Below are positions 12,043 through 24,254 of a stretch of DNA of 64,000 nucleotides, in pieces. This DNA is from Axinella damicornis (Eukaryota; Porifera; Demospongiae; Axinellida; Axinellidae), in assembly GCA_963931865.1 (NCBI GenBank), contig OZ007512.1:1073951-1137950 (forward strand). Reading direction: 5' to 3'. Made by a program: the position numbers and the translations under genes. Positions within the stretch are counted from its first letter, which is position 1. Every line of letters starts with the position of its first letter. The notes under the pieces are model-generated. The model was not told the DNA's origin. It saw only the letters and a list, made by a program, of their open reading frames with translations, and ran no database searches.

Positions 12043-12895
12043 TGTAGGGATACGACGTACACGCAATATATGCTAATACAAAAAAATCTCACCAAATCTC
12101 AGAAACGGCACACTTACAAGCCTTTATAACCACATACCGTTCATCTTCGAGTGTTTTCATTACCAACAAGACTCCTCGCGTCGCGAAAAAACGTCGCGAA
12201 AGTACCACACCAGGTACTCGCAAAACGGGCAAATTGTTTTTCTTTCTTCTTTCTTTCTTTCTTTCTTTCTTCAGACGGGCTAGCTCAACGTCGACTCAAT
12301 CTCTCATGATGGTTTTCGCACGAAACAGCAGCATTTCACACCGAGTAGTGCACCTGGCCATCGCTTTTTCGTAACCTCCAAGTTTTCATAAGGCGGCTGC
12401 AGCTGCCCACTCAATAACTATGGCTTCTTTAGTCACGCCATTTTCTCGTTTGTACGCATGCGCGATCACTTAGCAACGAACGTATTTATTACTCAAGATC
12501 GCTGAATTAGAAGTGTCTTGCGCCGAAGTTGTTGACAATAAATTATTTCGTAGCTACTTCATAAAACTGAGCCTGCGTATAATTTATGTACGTTACTACC
12601 TACTGTGTTCTGTGAGAGGGCTGAATGCCTATCTAAAGACTCAACAATATATAAATCTTGCTACTTCTGGTATAGCTAATAGCTAATAATATTACGGTTT
12701 TCAGAGTTCAGACAGGGATTACTGCCTTAGTATCCATCCAGAAAAGGGTTGACTTGGGTGTGATTCTTCAACCAATGTGAATACCGGGGTCAATATTGTC
12801 CATATACCAAAGCAAGGGCTCCTACTACCTGTGAGGACACCGACTTCTGCTCTGTGATGGCAAATTGCATGCGCTGCTGCTAAAAAAAGACCTAA
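12043..12895 (+). repeat. R1 repeat family copy 1 (head plus tail)
   Basis: Starts TGTAGGGATACGACGTACAC and contains a TTTC-rich pyrimidine tract near 12240 and the block CAGACGGGCTAGCTCAACGT. It continues into a tail with CAGAAAAGGGTTGACTTGGG and ends at a foldback palindrome. Head copies recur at 13171 and 13634; an inverted copy lies at 39192-40760. It has no coding capacity and no recognisable SINE promoter boxes. Origin unknown. Confidence 0.8.
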
Positions 12896-13165
12896 ACAAG
12901 TAATAAAAAACATTTGAAAATGTAACAGGATGTAGGGATACCAGAACGGCAAAAAGTAAGGAAACAAGGCAGGGATGATCGCACAAAACAGTGAAGTATA
13001 CAATCCCCCTACATATCTTTTTCATTATACACGTATATGGAAAAAGATCTCTGTAGGGGTTGTATACTTCACTGTTTTGTGCGATCATCCCTGCCTTGTT
13101 TCCTTACTTTTTGCCGTTCTGGTATCCCTACATCCTGTTACATTTTCAAATGTTTTTTATTACTT
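12896..13165. repeat. Foldback palindrome, copy 1
   Basis: A long near-perfect palindrome of about 270 bp. The left arm runs from ACAAGTAATAAAAAACATTT to AATCCCCCTACA and the right arm is its reverse complement, around a short centre near 13030. The same element occurs at 14426, 15018, 15609 and 38917. Transcripts would fold into a long hairpin. Confidence 0.88.
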
Positions 13166-13170
13166 TATAT

Positions 13171-13610
13171 GTAGGGATACGACGTACACGCAATACATGC
13201 CAATACAAAAAAATCTCTCCAAATCTCAGAAACGGTACACTTATAAGCCTTTATAACCACATACCGTTCATCTTCGAGTGTTTTCATGACCAACAAGACT
13301 CCTCGCATCGCAAAAAACCGTCGCGAAAGTACCACACCAGGCACTCACAAAACGGGCAAATTGTTTTTCTTTCTTCTTTCTTTCTTTCTTCTTTCTTCTT
13401 TCAGACGGGCTAGCTCAACGTCGCCTCAATCCCTCATGATGGTTTTCGCACGAAACAGCAGCATTTTACACCGAGCAGTGCACCAGCCCATCGTTTTTTG
13501 GCAACTTCCAAGTCTTCACCAGGCGGCTACTCAATAACTATGGCTTCATTTATCACGCCATTTTCATGTTTGTACGCATGCGCACTTAAACGATCATTTA
13601 GCAACGTTAC
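13171..13610 (+). repeat. R1 repeat head, copy 2
   Basis: Repeats the head of R1 from TGTAGGGATACGACG through the TTTC tract and the CTCATGATGGTTTTCGCACG block to GCGCACTTAAACGATCA. It lacks the tail and joins directly to copy 3. Confidence 0.8.
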
Positions 13611-14121
13611 GTAATCACAGAGTCGGTAGACTCTGTATGTAGGGATACGACGTACACGCAATATATGCTAATACAAAAGAATCTCTCCAAATCTCAGAAA
13701 CGGTACACTTATAAGCCTTTATAACCACATACCGTTCATCTTCGAGTGTTTTCATGACCAACAAGACTCCTCTCGTCGCGAAAAACCGTCGCGAAAGTAC
13801 CGCACCAGGTACTCGCAAAACGGGCAAATTGTTTTTCTTTCTTCTTTCTTCTTTCTTCTTTCTTCTTCTTTCAGACGGGCTAGCTCAACGTCGCCTCAAT
13901 CCCTCATGATGGTTTTCGCACGAAGCAGCAGCATTTTACACCGAGCAGTGCACCAGCCCATCGCTTTTTGGCAACCTCCAAGTCTTCACCAGGCGGCTAC
14001 AGCTGCCCACTCAATAACTATGGCTTCATTTGTCACGCCATTTTCATGTTTGTACGCATGCGCACTTAAAAGATCACTTAGCAACGATACGTAATTATTA
14101 TTCAAGATCGCTGAATTAGAA
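13611..14121 (+). repeat. R1 repeat head, copy 3, with terminal hairpin
   Basis: Begins with the short hairpin ACAGAGTCGGTAGACTCTGT and then TGTAGGGATACGACG. It contains a longer TTTCTTC tract near 13850. This copy is the empty-site reference for the mariner-like insertion at 11256. Confidence 0.8.
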
Positions 14122-15869
14122 GTGCCTTGCGCTGTTGTGTTACCGTAACTAGACTGAGGTGAATTCTCTGTGCTATATATGTTACTAGACTGTGTTCTGT
14201 GAGAGGGGTGAATGCCTATCTAAAGACTCAACAATGTGTCACTACTACTATCTGGTATAGCTATTTTATCTACACTACTTCAGCCGTCAGGGAGCACTGG
14301 CTTAGTATCCATCCAGAAAAGGGTTGGCTTTTGAGATGCTTGGGTCTGATTCTTCAGCCATTGCTGGCAGTGTAAATGCCAGAGTCCAGTATGCATGCGC
14401 CTGCTGCTAAAAAAAAAAGACATAAACAAGTAATAAAAAACATTTAAAATGTAACAGGATGTAGGGATACCAGAACCGCAAAAAGTAAGGAAACAAGGTA
14501 GGGATGATCACACAAAACAGTGAAGTATACAATCCCCCTACATATCTTTTTTCATTATACACGTATTATGGAAAAAGATCTCTGTAGGGGGTTGTATACT
14601 TCACTGTTTTGTGTGATCATCCCTACCTTGTTTCCTTACTTTTTGCGGTTCTGGTATCCCTACATCCTGTTACATTTTAAATGTTTTTTATTACTTGTTA
14701 TTATTGTGCCTTGCGCTGTTGTGGTAATTACCGTAAGAACTAGACTGAGGTAAATTCTCTGTGCTATATATGTTACTAGACTATGTTCTGTGAGAGGGGT
14801 GAATGCCTATCTAAAGACTCAACAATGTGTCGCTACTACTATCTGGTATAGCTATTTTAGCTACACTATACTTAGCAGCTCAGGGAGCACTGGCTTAGTA
14901 TCCATCCAGAAAAGGGTTGGCTTTTGAGATGCTTGGTCTGATTCTTCAGCCATTGCTGGCAGTGTAAATGCCAGAGTCCAGTATGCATGCGCCTGCTGCT
15001 AAAAAAAAAAGACATAAACAAGTAATAAAAAACATTTAAAATGTAACAGGATGTAGGGATACCAGAACCGCAAAAAGTAAGGAAACAAGGTAGGGATGAT
15101 CACACAAAACAGTGAAGTATACAATCCCCCTACATATCTTTTTTCATTATACACGTATTATGGAAAAAGATCTCTGTAGGGGGTTGTATACTTCACTGTT
15201 TTGTGTGATCATCCCTACCTTGTTTCCTTACTTTTTGCGGTTCTGGTATCCCTACATCCTGTTACATTTTAAATGTTTTTTATTACTTGTTATTATTGTG
15301 CCTTGCGCTGTTGTGGTAATTACCGTAAGAACTAGACTGAGGTAAATTCTCTGTGCTATATATGTTACTAGACTATGTTCTGTGAGAGGGGTGAATGCCT
15401 ATCTAAAGACTCAACAATGTGTCGCTACTACTATCTGGTATAGCTATTTTAGCTACACTATACTTAGCAGCTCAGGGAGCACTGGCTTAGTATCCATCCA
15501 GAAAAGGGTTGGCTTTTGAGATGCTTGGTCTGATTCTTCAGCCATTGCTGGCAGTGTAAATGCCAGAGTCCAGTATGCATGCGCCTGCTGCTAAAAAAAA
15601 TGACATAAACAAGTAATAACAAACATTTAAAATGTAACAGGATGTAGGGATACCAGAACCACAAAAAGTAAGGAAACAAGGTAGGGATGATCACACAAAA
15701 CAGTGAAGTATACAATCCCCCTACATATCTTTTTTCATTATTATGGAAAAAGATCTCTGTAGGGGGTTGTATACTTCACTGTTTTGTGTGATCATCCCTA
15801 CCTTGTTTCCTTACTTTTTGCGGTTCTGGTATCCCTACATTCTGTTACATTTTAAATGTTTTTTATTAC
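14122..15869 (+). repeat. 592-bp tandem triplication containing three foldback palindromes
   Basis: Units begin GTGCCTTGCGCTGTTGTG at 14122, 14706 and 15298; the second and third starts are 592 bp apart. Each carries the R1 tail (GTGAATGCCTATCTAAAGAC, CAGAAAAGGGTTGGCTTTTG) and ends with a foldback palindrome (14426-14698, 15018-15290, 15609-15869). The first two palindromes look identical by eye; the third has a shorter centre. Small ORFs here are products of the repeats. Confidence 0.9.
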
Positions 15870-15888
15870 AAGTATGGTAATACAAATA

Positions 15889-16455
15889 CTCGATGTATCA
15901 TGCATGAGTGATTACATGCATGACAGTTCGGTATCATGCACGAGTGATTACATGCATGACAGTTCAGTATGATGCACGAGTGATTACATGCATGACAGTT
16001 CAGTATCATGCATGAGTGATTACATCATATGACAGTTCAGTATCATGCATGAGTGATTACATGCATGACAGTTCAGTATCATGCATGAGTGATTACATGC
16101 ATATATGACAGTTCAGTATCATGCATGAGTGATTACATGCATGACAGTTCAGTATCATGCACGAGTGATTACATGCATGACAGTTCAGTATCATGCATGA
16201 GTGATTACATGCATGACAGTTCAGTATCATGCATGAGTGATTACATGCATATGACAGTTCAGTATCATGCATGAGTGATTACATGCATGACAGTTCAGTA
16301 TCATGCACGAGTGATTACATGCATGACAGTTCAGTATCATGCATGAGTGATTACATGCATGACAGTTCCGTATGATGCATGAGAGATTACATGCATGACA
16401 GTTCAGGATCATGCATGAGTGATTACATGCATGACAGTTCAGTATGAGATTACAT
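15889..16455 (+). repeat. 36-bp minisatellite, about 15 copies
   Basis: Tandem units of TCATGCATGAGTGATTACAT followed by GCATGACAGTTCAGTA, 36 bp long. Two units carry 2-bp changes (CATATG). The inner ATGCATGAGTGATTACATGCAT is itself close to a dyad. Open frames in both directions come only from the repeat period being a multiple of three. Confidence 0.95.
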
Positions 16456-18637
16456 GCGTATAAAATACGAACAGTGTGGAAGTTAGATATGAATATGACC
16501 AGACTCTTATTTCTCTAACACCAATGCTTCAGTGAGTGTCAAGTCATATGGTCTCTCTCGAACCTGTGTTTGGGCTGCTCCCAAAGTAGTCTACAGTATT
16601 ATGCATATTGTTATACAGACTAGTTACACTGATTGGATGGATGCATTTAATATTAGAAGTAGTCAAATGTCTCTATCAGAATATGTAACTCAATCTAGAG
16701 GTGCACTGTAGCTATAGCTGTATTATTCATGGCACTACACCGCATATACAATATGCATCGAGTGAACCATCCATTGCTTCTATATATTATGTGTTGTTTT
16801 CTATGTTCCCTTCTAAACACTCCAGTGTAATGGCTCAAGCATGTTTACACTAAGTGTTTCAATACTCTCTGACTATGGAATAGAATTAATGTTTGGAATA
16901 AAAGTTCCTAGGAGGCCTTCTTCAGCTGTAACACACCACAAACTGTACAGAAACCAAATGACAATTCTTACGAGAAATACAGGAAGTGAGTAATAATGAG
17001 TCAGTCAGGTATGACCATTAGCACTTAGTTCCATATAGGATCTAGATTATTTATCTCTCTCCATCAGCCTCACGTAAATTTGTTTCTTCATACTTAAAGA
17101 CATAGTACGATCATGTGATAAAAACAGTTCTTCTATTAAACACATGAAAAAAGGTGACTGACAAAGAAAGCAATTGCTACAATAGAGATAGTGATACAAA
17201 GATATACATTACTAGATTGGTTCACATAATAAACGACGTAGCGGCTAAATCTTGAAATGCAGAAGACTTCTAAAAATGTCGTGCACTACACCTCTTCCTG
17301 GCCTGGGCTACTCTCTATCTTCTCTCCATCCTGGAGTGACTCACAGAGTGACGTTTGGCTATACTTTGGCTATCATATCCAAGTTGAGATTGCCATATAC
17401 AACAACTACATGAAATGTCTAATGTAGCAAGTTAATTTTCTGAGATAACATTCCAAACTTCTGTCATGCAGGTACATACACAAACAGCTGTTCATTGCTA
17501 TTAATTTCGCTGCTGTTGAACTTCTAGAGAAGGTTTCTTGGCATCGATCTATATTATATATTTGTTGCATGATACCCTACAAGTTCAAAGGTACCGCTAT
17601 GCCAATATATAATATATGGCACTGACCACAATGCCAGTATGATATATTGGCACCAACAATGATAACGTCATCATGCAACAAACTAGTTATTGCATGAGTG
17701 CGCGGGCTATATGTCATAATATTGGCACTCGCCCTCGGGCCTGCGGCCCTCGGGCTCGATGCCAATATTCAACGTATAGCCCTTGCACTCATGCAATAAC
17801 TAGTACAACATCACTAGATTTCTTTTACTGGAGAGATGACAGTTACTAGAAGACGACAGATGCCAGACAGACAGACAGAATCGTTGAAGCTTCATGTGCA
17901 TGGGGCACCAACACATGCAGACTGTCCAGTGCTTATGCAGCGAAATGCCACAAGTATATTGTATTATTGTACATTTAGTATTATTCATCTACCATTATTA
18001 TATATGAATAATGATACTGTGGAATCCAATATCATCCAAATATAGAATACCCTTTGCACTGTGATAACAACACACTGCAGTGCTTACACGAAATTCACAA
18101 TTCACAAGTGTTGCATCATCCATACTCTTGATACCATGAGATCAAATCAATTTCCTGGTGATACTATACTGTCTAGTAAATATCACGTATCCAATAGCCA
18201 CTGAGCATGCACAGTGACATCACCAATGTAGACTATTCAGTGTTCACTGTTATGCAACAATAATATTGAATGATGGAACACATACGATGTTCATCATCAG
18301 CGATTGCTATGTACCCTGCACATCCAATTTTGGCTTTGTAACCGCTATAATAATATGAAGTCATGTGCTTACTTGATCCAGCAGGTTGTGGTGGCGGCAA
18401 TCATGCACTGTAGCGTGGCAGTACGTATGTAGTAGCATGTAACTACCTTTTTCAATGCAAAATACACAAGCAACAAGAGGTCAAACTGCCTACTTTTAAG
18501 AATGTAACTGTTGAACCCCACACTCATGTGGTTTTCACGTTCAATATCATCTCATCCAGTATATAGACATATACTGACAACAACAAGTCATGTCTGTATG
18601 ACTTGTTTTTGACACTTGAAACTTAAAGGTAGGGAAC
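16456..18637. other. Non-coding spacer
   Basis: No exon or RNA gene could be supported. AT-rich sequence, with one inverted-repeat element at 17682-17804. Parts of 17460-18170 resemble 62050-64000 (for example ACAAACAGCTGTTCATT and CCAAATATAGAATAC), an old segmental or repeat relationship. Confidence 0.5.
17682..17804. repeat. Inverted-repeat (MITE-like) element
   Basis: The arms ACTAGTTATTGCATGAGTGC and its complement GCACTCATGCAATAACTAGT enclose a second pairing (GGGCTATA...TATAGCCC, ATATTGGCA...TGCCAATAT) and a GC-rich loop (CCCTCGGGCCTGCGGCCCTC). The pairing extends about 50 bp per arm. Confidence 0.75.
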
Positions 18638-19143
18638 TACCGTAGGTGCTCTAATTATGCGTCCTTTCTAATTCTGCGTCAAAATTCAATATCTCAAACC
18701 AATAATTTCCAATAATGCGTCGCACTCTGGGGACTAATTTGCATAACGCAATTATAACGGCAGTATGGCAGCTAGCTCGAAGCGCACACAGTACAGATGA
18801 ACGGCGAAGATGGCTCGTCACATCACTGCCTGTGAACTAAAAGACAGTTGCGATATGGCTGGGACATCAGTGAAGGTACGAGACAGCAACTCACTTATGT
18901 ATTCTGTGCCCCAGGATACGAACGCCCCATGTAGGAGAAAAGGCAGCAACAGTCCGACAATGAGGAATGAACACAACCGCTATGCAATGGCCTTGTCTAT
19001 ACTCGTCTGACTTTAGTACCTAGCGAGGTGTTTTAATCATGCGTCGAAGTTCGTCGCCGTTTGGCTGACCGAATTTCTATTGTTGCGTTGCATTTCAAAA
19101 ATAATTATTTTTTGAGCGACGCATAATTAGAGCGCCTACGGTA
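18638..19143. mobile_element. 506-bp MITE with about 26-bp terminal inverted repeats
   Basis: The left end TACCGTAGGTGCTCTAATTA and right end TAATTAGAGCGCCTACGGTA are imperfect inverted repeats of about 26 bp, and a GAAC tetramer flanks both sides (18634-18637 and 19144-19147). No transposase frame is present; the 66-residue ORF inside has no family features. A 4-bp duplication fits several DNA-transposon superfamilies, so none is named. Confidence 0.75.
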
Positions 19144-21456
19144 GAACAGGAAAGGGAGCAGGAATGGGAATGGAAAACTGATACTGTACATTTCCATCAT
19201 GTCATTTTTGTCTTCAAGCGCAACACAAATTTTCAAACGTATGCTATAAATCCACTGCCAGTCGTGATGCCTGCCTCAGTTTGCTGCCTTAATAAAAGAT
19301 CGATGCTTTACTTGTACATTCATTTCTCTTCTTGTTCCTGTTCCCATTTCCATTCCCATTCCCATCCCATTTCCCATTCCCATCTTTTCCGATCCCCTGC
19401 ACAAACATTTTCACCACAAGAGTGACAAGTGATGTTACGTTACTGGCATGGTCTAAGTACTCATGTGCGAGATGACTACTGTACTGTACTGTGTGACTCA
19501 CGCTTATCAGTCAGTAATTTGAACTCTTAGTATAGCAACTCATAGGACGTCACTTGAATAAACTACACCCATTCTAACAAGCTTAAGGAATAGACCGTGG
19601 CAGACTCAGATAGATATATGGATAGATATATACAATCAGATAGGTAGATAGATATAATTATAGATTTTTATGAAGTGTCCCGGGCCATCAGACTACAACT
19701 TGTACTCGCCAGACTACAACTTGTACTGGTACAGCTAGGATGATGTTCACTTACTACAAGAAATCTTGAGGTCAGACCAGACAGTTGTTTTCCACCGTCC
19801 CAGTCAAAACCCTGGCCGCGCAGAGACTCGGGATCAGGTGCAACGCACCCTACCGCGGCGAGGACTGGCTACACTCTAGTCAACTACCAGTAGTACTGAT
19901 CGCAGTGCTCGATTTGTCTGCTGTCCCGACACCAGCGTAGGTCTCTCCAGCTCAAGCGTAGGTCACTCGAGCTCGAGGTGAGCGAACGCAGTTAGTAGCT
20001 TCTCACTTCAACTTGGCTGTTGGGTTGGGAACAAAATGGGGTGGGGCTCACGTGCATCGCCGTGACTTTATTGTGAGGATCGTTCCCATGATGCCAGGGC
20101 TGATTTGGGAACGGAAAGATTCTACTAAAAGAGAGGGCGCGTCCGAATGTGACGTGTATGGTCCACTGTTTTGACCTGTGACCCCTGCATTCAACGCCGA
20201 ACAGAGAGTGCATGCATCCCCTCAACTTCCAAACTTGTTGAAGTCATTGAACCAACAGACCACACCCTAAACCCCGGACGCAATTGCTAGCTACAATCCT
20301 ATCGTATGCACAGAGATGTCAATATCTTTGAGACCTAATTACTATAGTACCAGAGTTCAACAATACCCTAGCCATATGCATTCTACTCATAATCATGGCC
20401 ATGAGAACCTTGCAAGCAACCACCACACTGCACACACTGCCACATTTCCAAAAGTGTACTGATGAATCAAGGATCGTAGGTCTGGAATTCATCTCATAGA
20501 GATGGGCCATACTTGTATAGATGGCAGTACAGAGCAGCGAAGCTCAGCTGTGTTGCCTTGTCCCAGGTCGTCATGAACTACCTCTGGTACTGTACCAAAC
20601 TTATGTTCAACAAACTAACAGAGCCTGAAATCTGAATCCAGCATACAGAAATACTCTATGGAACTTACTAGCTATTGCATTGTGGCACATTGTTTGCACA
20701 CCGCAAGGATAAGAAATAAATGCACTGCTGTCTTGAGCTCCTTGTGCTTTGAAAATGGAGTCAAGAAGTCATGGTTTACACAACCCTAATTGAGTATCTT
20801 CAATGTTTTTCTCAAAAGTGACTGTAGAATTATCCTCAAAGTAATTTTCACAAATCGGATATTAGGAGCTTGCATGTGGCGTTTGTAATTATGATTTTCC
20901 CAATCTGTGATTAAGGAAATTGGTTCAACAAAGATTACATCAAAACTTTGGTTGAATTTCAGAGCCACTATTTAACTTGACATTACTGTGTTGGACAAAT
21001 CTGCCATCAAAGGAACTTCTTATGTGACGACTTCTAATTGATAATTGAGCTGTCATCACGCTGCAGACAGTTACCATAGCAACCTAGTTGTTACAATACC
21101 CAAGGCAGCTCCATTCATGCATCATATTATTATTATTCACGCACAGTTCATAATTTCAAGAAGTACATCATTCTGACAATCAAATTATTAACCATAAAGT
21201 AGGCTGTGTGATAATATGTGTACAGTGTAAAGAGGATTTGAATCTACATGGGTGGAGCGTTTTCTTTGCATGGCATATCTTATGCAAGGTTGTTGATTGG
21301 CGAGGGGTACATGGTGATGAAGCTAATTCACTATAGGTATGGCAACTTTCAGCAATAACTTACAAAAATAAGAAGCTAAGTACTACGTAGTGGCCTAATG
21401 TCCACCTCAACAGCTACTTCAATCTGTTACACAAGTGTAGTTCTCAAGTACTTCAG
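19144..21456. other. Non-coding spacer with simple repeats
   Basis: Contains an ATTCCCATTCCC-type tract (19325-19385) and a GATA-type microsatellite (19605-19660). The stretch 19780-20000 is GC-richer. No supported gene. Confidence 0.5.
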
Positions 21457-24254
21457 TTAACACTGAAGGTTCCCGTAGCAGTCATTGTTGGAGTTGCACC
21501 GTGTATACGACCAGCACCAGTAACTTGGAGAGGTATACATCCAGCAATACTGTCTTAAAATATACCTGCTACAACCACGTGCCAAGGGTGGAACAGCTTC
21601 AGAGGCTTTGATACGCTCCCAAGGGTTAGTATTGCTATCTGCAAGGGCTAGGCTGGTTTGAAACTCATCATTAACAAGGGTTTTCAATCGGTTTGGATAG
21701 TTAGTAACAATAGCATCAACGCCAAGCTGTAGCCATTCCCTCATAGTTGATGTCTTATCAGTCGTCCAGGCATACACTTTGAATGGGGCCAGTTCAGAGG
21801 ATGAGTCTCGTTTTTTCAAAATTTCTATAAGCCTCGTATTAACCAGTGGGAGGCAATTTGTTATCCCATCACCCATCCAGATGTTTTCTTCGATGCCCAC
21901 TTCTTCAAATGCAGCAAGGATTACATCAATACCAAGATCCCGTTCAGAACCGAAACTGTAACCAAATTTTGGTAGCAATTCTGGCCTGTTTTTCTTAATG
22001 TACTTTAGGAATCCAGAAAAGAAATACTTCTGATTCAGTTTCTCAGCTCCAAGTAGGACCTTAATGGATGGCACAAAAACTCCTGGAGGAAAAAGGGATC
22101 CTACTTTTGTCATCTCTATTGCCACTTTTTCTCCACTACGCTCGTGGTCATTCACATTGCCAAGCTTCAGATCAATCCAGAGCAAGCCTAAGGTGCCATC
22201 TTGTAGTGCTTTACGTCTTATGGTATCAAAGTGAGTAGTGATATCATTGCTATATGTACATGTGCGTCCACAATCGCAAGGAATTCCATGATAGAACTTA
22301 TCTGGATCTCCCTCGTTTGTAAAGCTGAGGTCAACTTCTATTGCATTGGCTTCATTGACCCAATCCTCATTGATCTGTGAATTGCCATTCACCATGTGTG
22401 CCACATTGTAGATTGGTCTCAGCTTGCTGCCGGTACTAATATCTGCATAAGGAGCTGGAGGTAGGAAAATAACAATGCTGCATGAGATGCAAAAAGTCAG
22501 AACTCAACCAACATGTAGATGTTTAACAGTGTAGTGCAGTTAGTTGCTGCATGAAATTCCGCCAGGTTGCATTAATTGAGTCATCCAGCAACAAAACCTT
22601 GCTGCCCTGAATGGCATTGAAACACACAACTACGAGTTTTCAGGGCCAACACTCTAGTCCTTCCAGCATATAGAACTCCGTTAATAAAACCAAGCATGTA
22701 TAAACAACCAAAACAGCACAAAAAGAAGGATATAATAGAGCTCACTCCTACTAATGTACACATGTAAGATGATTTATGCATCCGTGCATGCAGTTGCACA
22801 ATGTATGCATGACAAGCTGCAAGTGCATGCATGTGCATGCCTGGTCTTGTAAAATTCATGTGTGTGTAATTGGACCTGTGAGAATAGGATAATACATAAA
22901 GGATAAAGGATCAGAAATGTGGAACGGGAGAGCAATTTGAAAACCCTACTATGTTGATTGAGATGAGTCTTTTCTGACCAGTTACCAGACAGTTGAACAT
23001 CATATCCGGTATTGCCATATGCAATGCAGCATATATATATATATATACAACATAATCTGACGTAGCTCAACCACTAAACCTTCACCCAAACTGTGGACTA
23101 AATAATTATAATGGTAGCAGATACTAAGCTAGTCTACAGAAAACCAGTTACAGCCCATCACTGCAGATTTGCAATCAGCAGGGAGGTGAGAGTCGGACAG
23201 AATAAAGTTCACCAGCCTCAAAATTTCAATTTTCCAAAGTGAAGTTATGGGGGAAAATAAAGCGGTGAATATTTCAGTGTGATTTTAACCAAGCTCATTA
23301 AGTTACAATTTAATTAAGGTCTACATCAACAATTTTGATATCGACAAACCAACCCGCAGTATTGGATACTATAGGGTTCACAATTGGGATTACAAAGATA
23401 CTGCAAACAATGATTTGTTGCACTCAACAAAACACTTGGCTCAAGTCCAAATCGTTGCTGTATATTGTGTCGATTGGCACACAAAATTTTGTGGCAGTGA
23501 GATAGTTACAGTGATAAAAGAAATTTCTCCCAAATGTAGCTAAAAGGGATTTAGTGATTGCCTGTCCATCTCCCGATAAAGCAAAGAATTTAAACAAAGG
23601 GGAAATGTCATTACCCATCCTCAGCCCCATCCCATCCATTAAAATGGATTTAGGCATGAGATGGACCGACACGGAGGATTGGTAATGGCATTTCGAAGAA
23701 AAGACGAGTTGGAAGTTGGAAGAAGATATCTGAAAAGAGTACCTGGATGGTAATTCTTGCAGTTACATTATAAGTAATTCACGGAGAAAATTTTAGGCAT
23801 AGTGAACTGGCACGAGACTGTAGTGCATGGTTCGCAAAGTGACTATGATTGCATGTAGTGTGCTGTTTCACGTGTGTCAAAGGCCGTGTGAAGCTAGTCA
23901 AATAAAGAAGCATTTATTGTGAATCCAGACGTGGTTACATTGACTACAACAGTGCTCCCTGAAATCTATTCACCCCTATAGGCACTGGAGTCAGCAGTGG
24001 CTATTACTAGTGCTGGATGCACTATGGCCTCACCAGCTTCTGACATGCACCTCTGTAATGCAACCAACCAGCAGTGCTAGTCCCTTGAACTTAGAACTGT
24101 GACAGCATCTCTTTACCATGAGCTATTCCTGCTTACCTCCAAGCTTATATCTATCTGCGTTTACTGGTCCAGCTTCAACACTGGCAGTGTAGATCAATAA
24201 TAAGAGAACAGCTTTCAATGCAGCAGATTCTCCACCTCCCATCTTGTATGCCAT
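21457..24254 (-). CDS. Secreted sphingomyelinase D / phospholipase D-family protein
   Basis: Two exons in matching phase 1: 24254-24137 (donor GGAG/GTAAGC) and 22454-21457 (acceptor CTACCTCCAG). Exon 1 encodes a signal peptide with core LKAVLLLLIYTA; the start is ATG 24254 or 24242. The mature protein begins close to RPIYNVAHMVN. Catalytic features of the family are visible: the His of AHMVN, the Glu/Asp pair of AIEVD, and the His of YHGIPCDCG with its cysteines. The barrel C-terminus is recognisable in GVDAIVTNYPNRL. After it comes a cysteine-rich tail of about 45 residues with CW and WCW motifs. Total about 371 residues. The family cleaves choline or ethanolamine head groups from phospholipids via a metal-dependent GDPD-like barrel. 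It includes arachnid venom enzymes but also many non-venom homologues, so toxicity cannot be assumed here. Confidence 0.85.
22455..24136 (-). other. Intron 1 of the sphingomyelinase D-like gene
   Basis: About 1.68 kb between the signal-peptide exon and the catalytic exon. It contains a TA run near 23032-23046 and no other convincing coding segment. Confidence 0.6.

Noticed and set aside
12719..15715. Repeated 60-124 codon ORFs reading ...FPYFLPFWYPYILLHF...
   Set aside because: They are translations of foldback palindrome arms, present identically on both strands.
15889..16455. Coding frames in both directions
   Set aside because: The 36-bp period is a multiple of three, so open frames are automatic; no start, splice or family signal.
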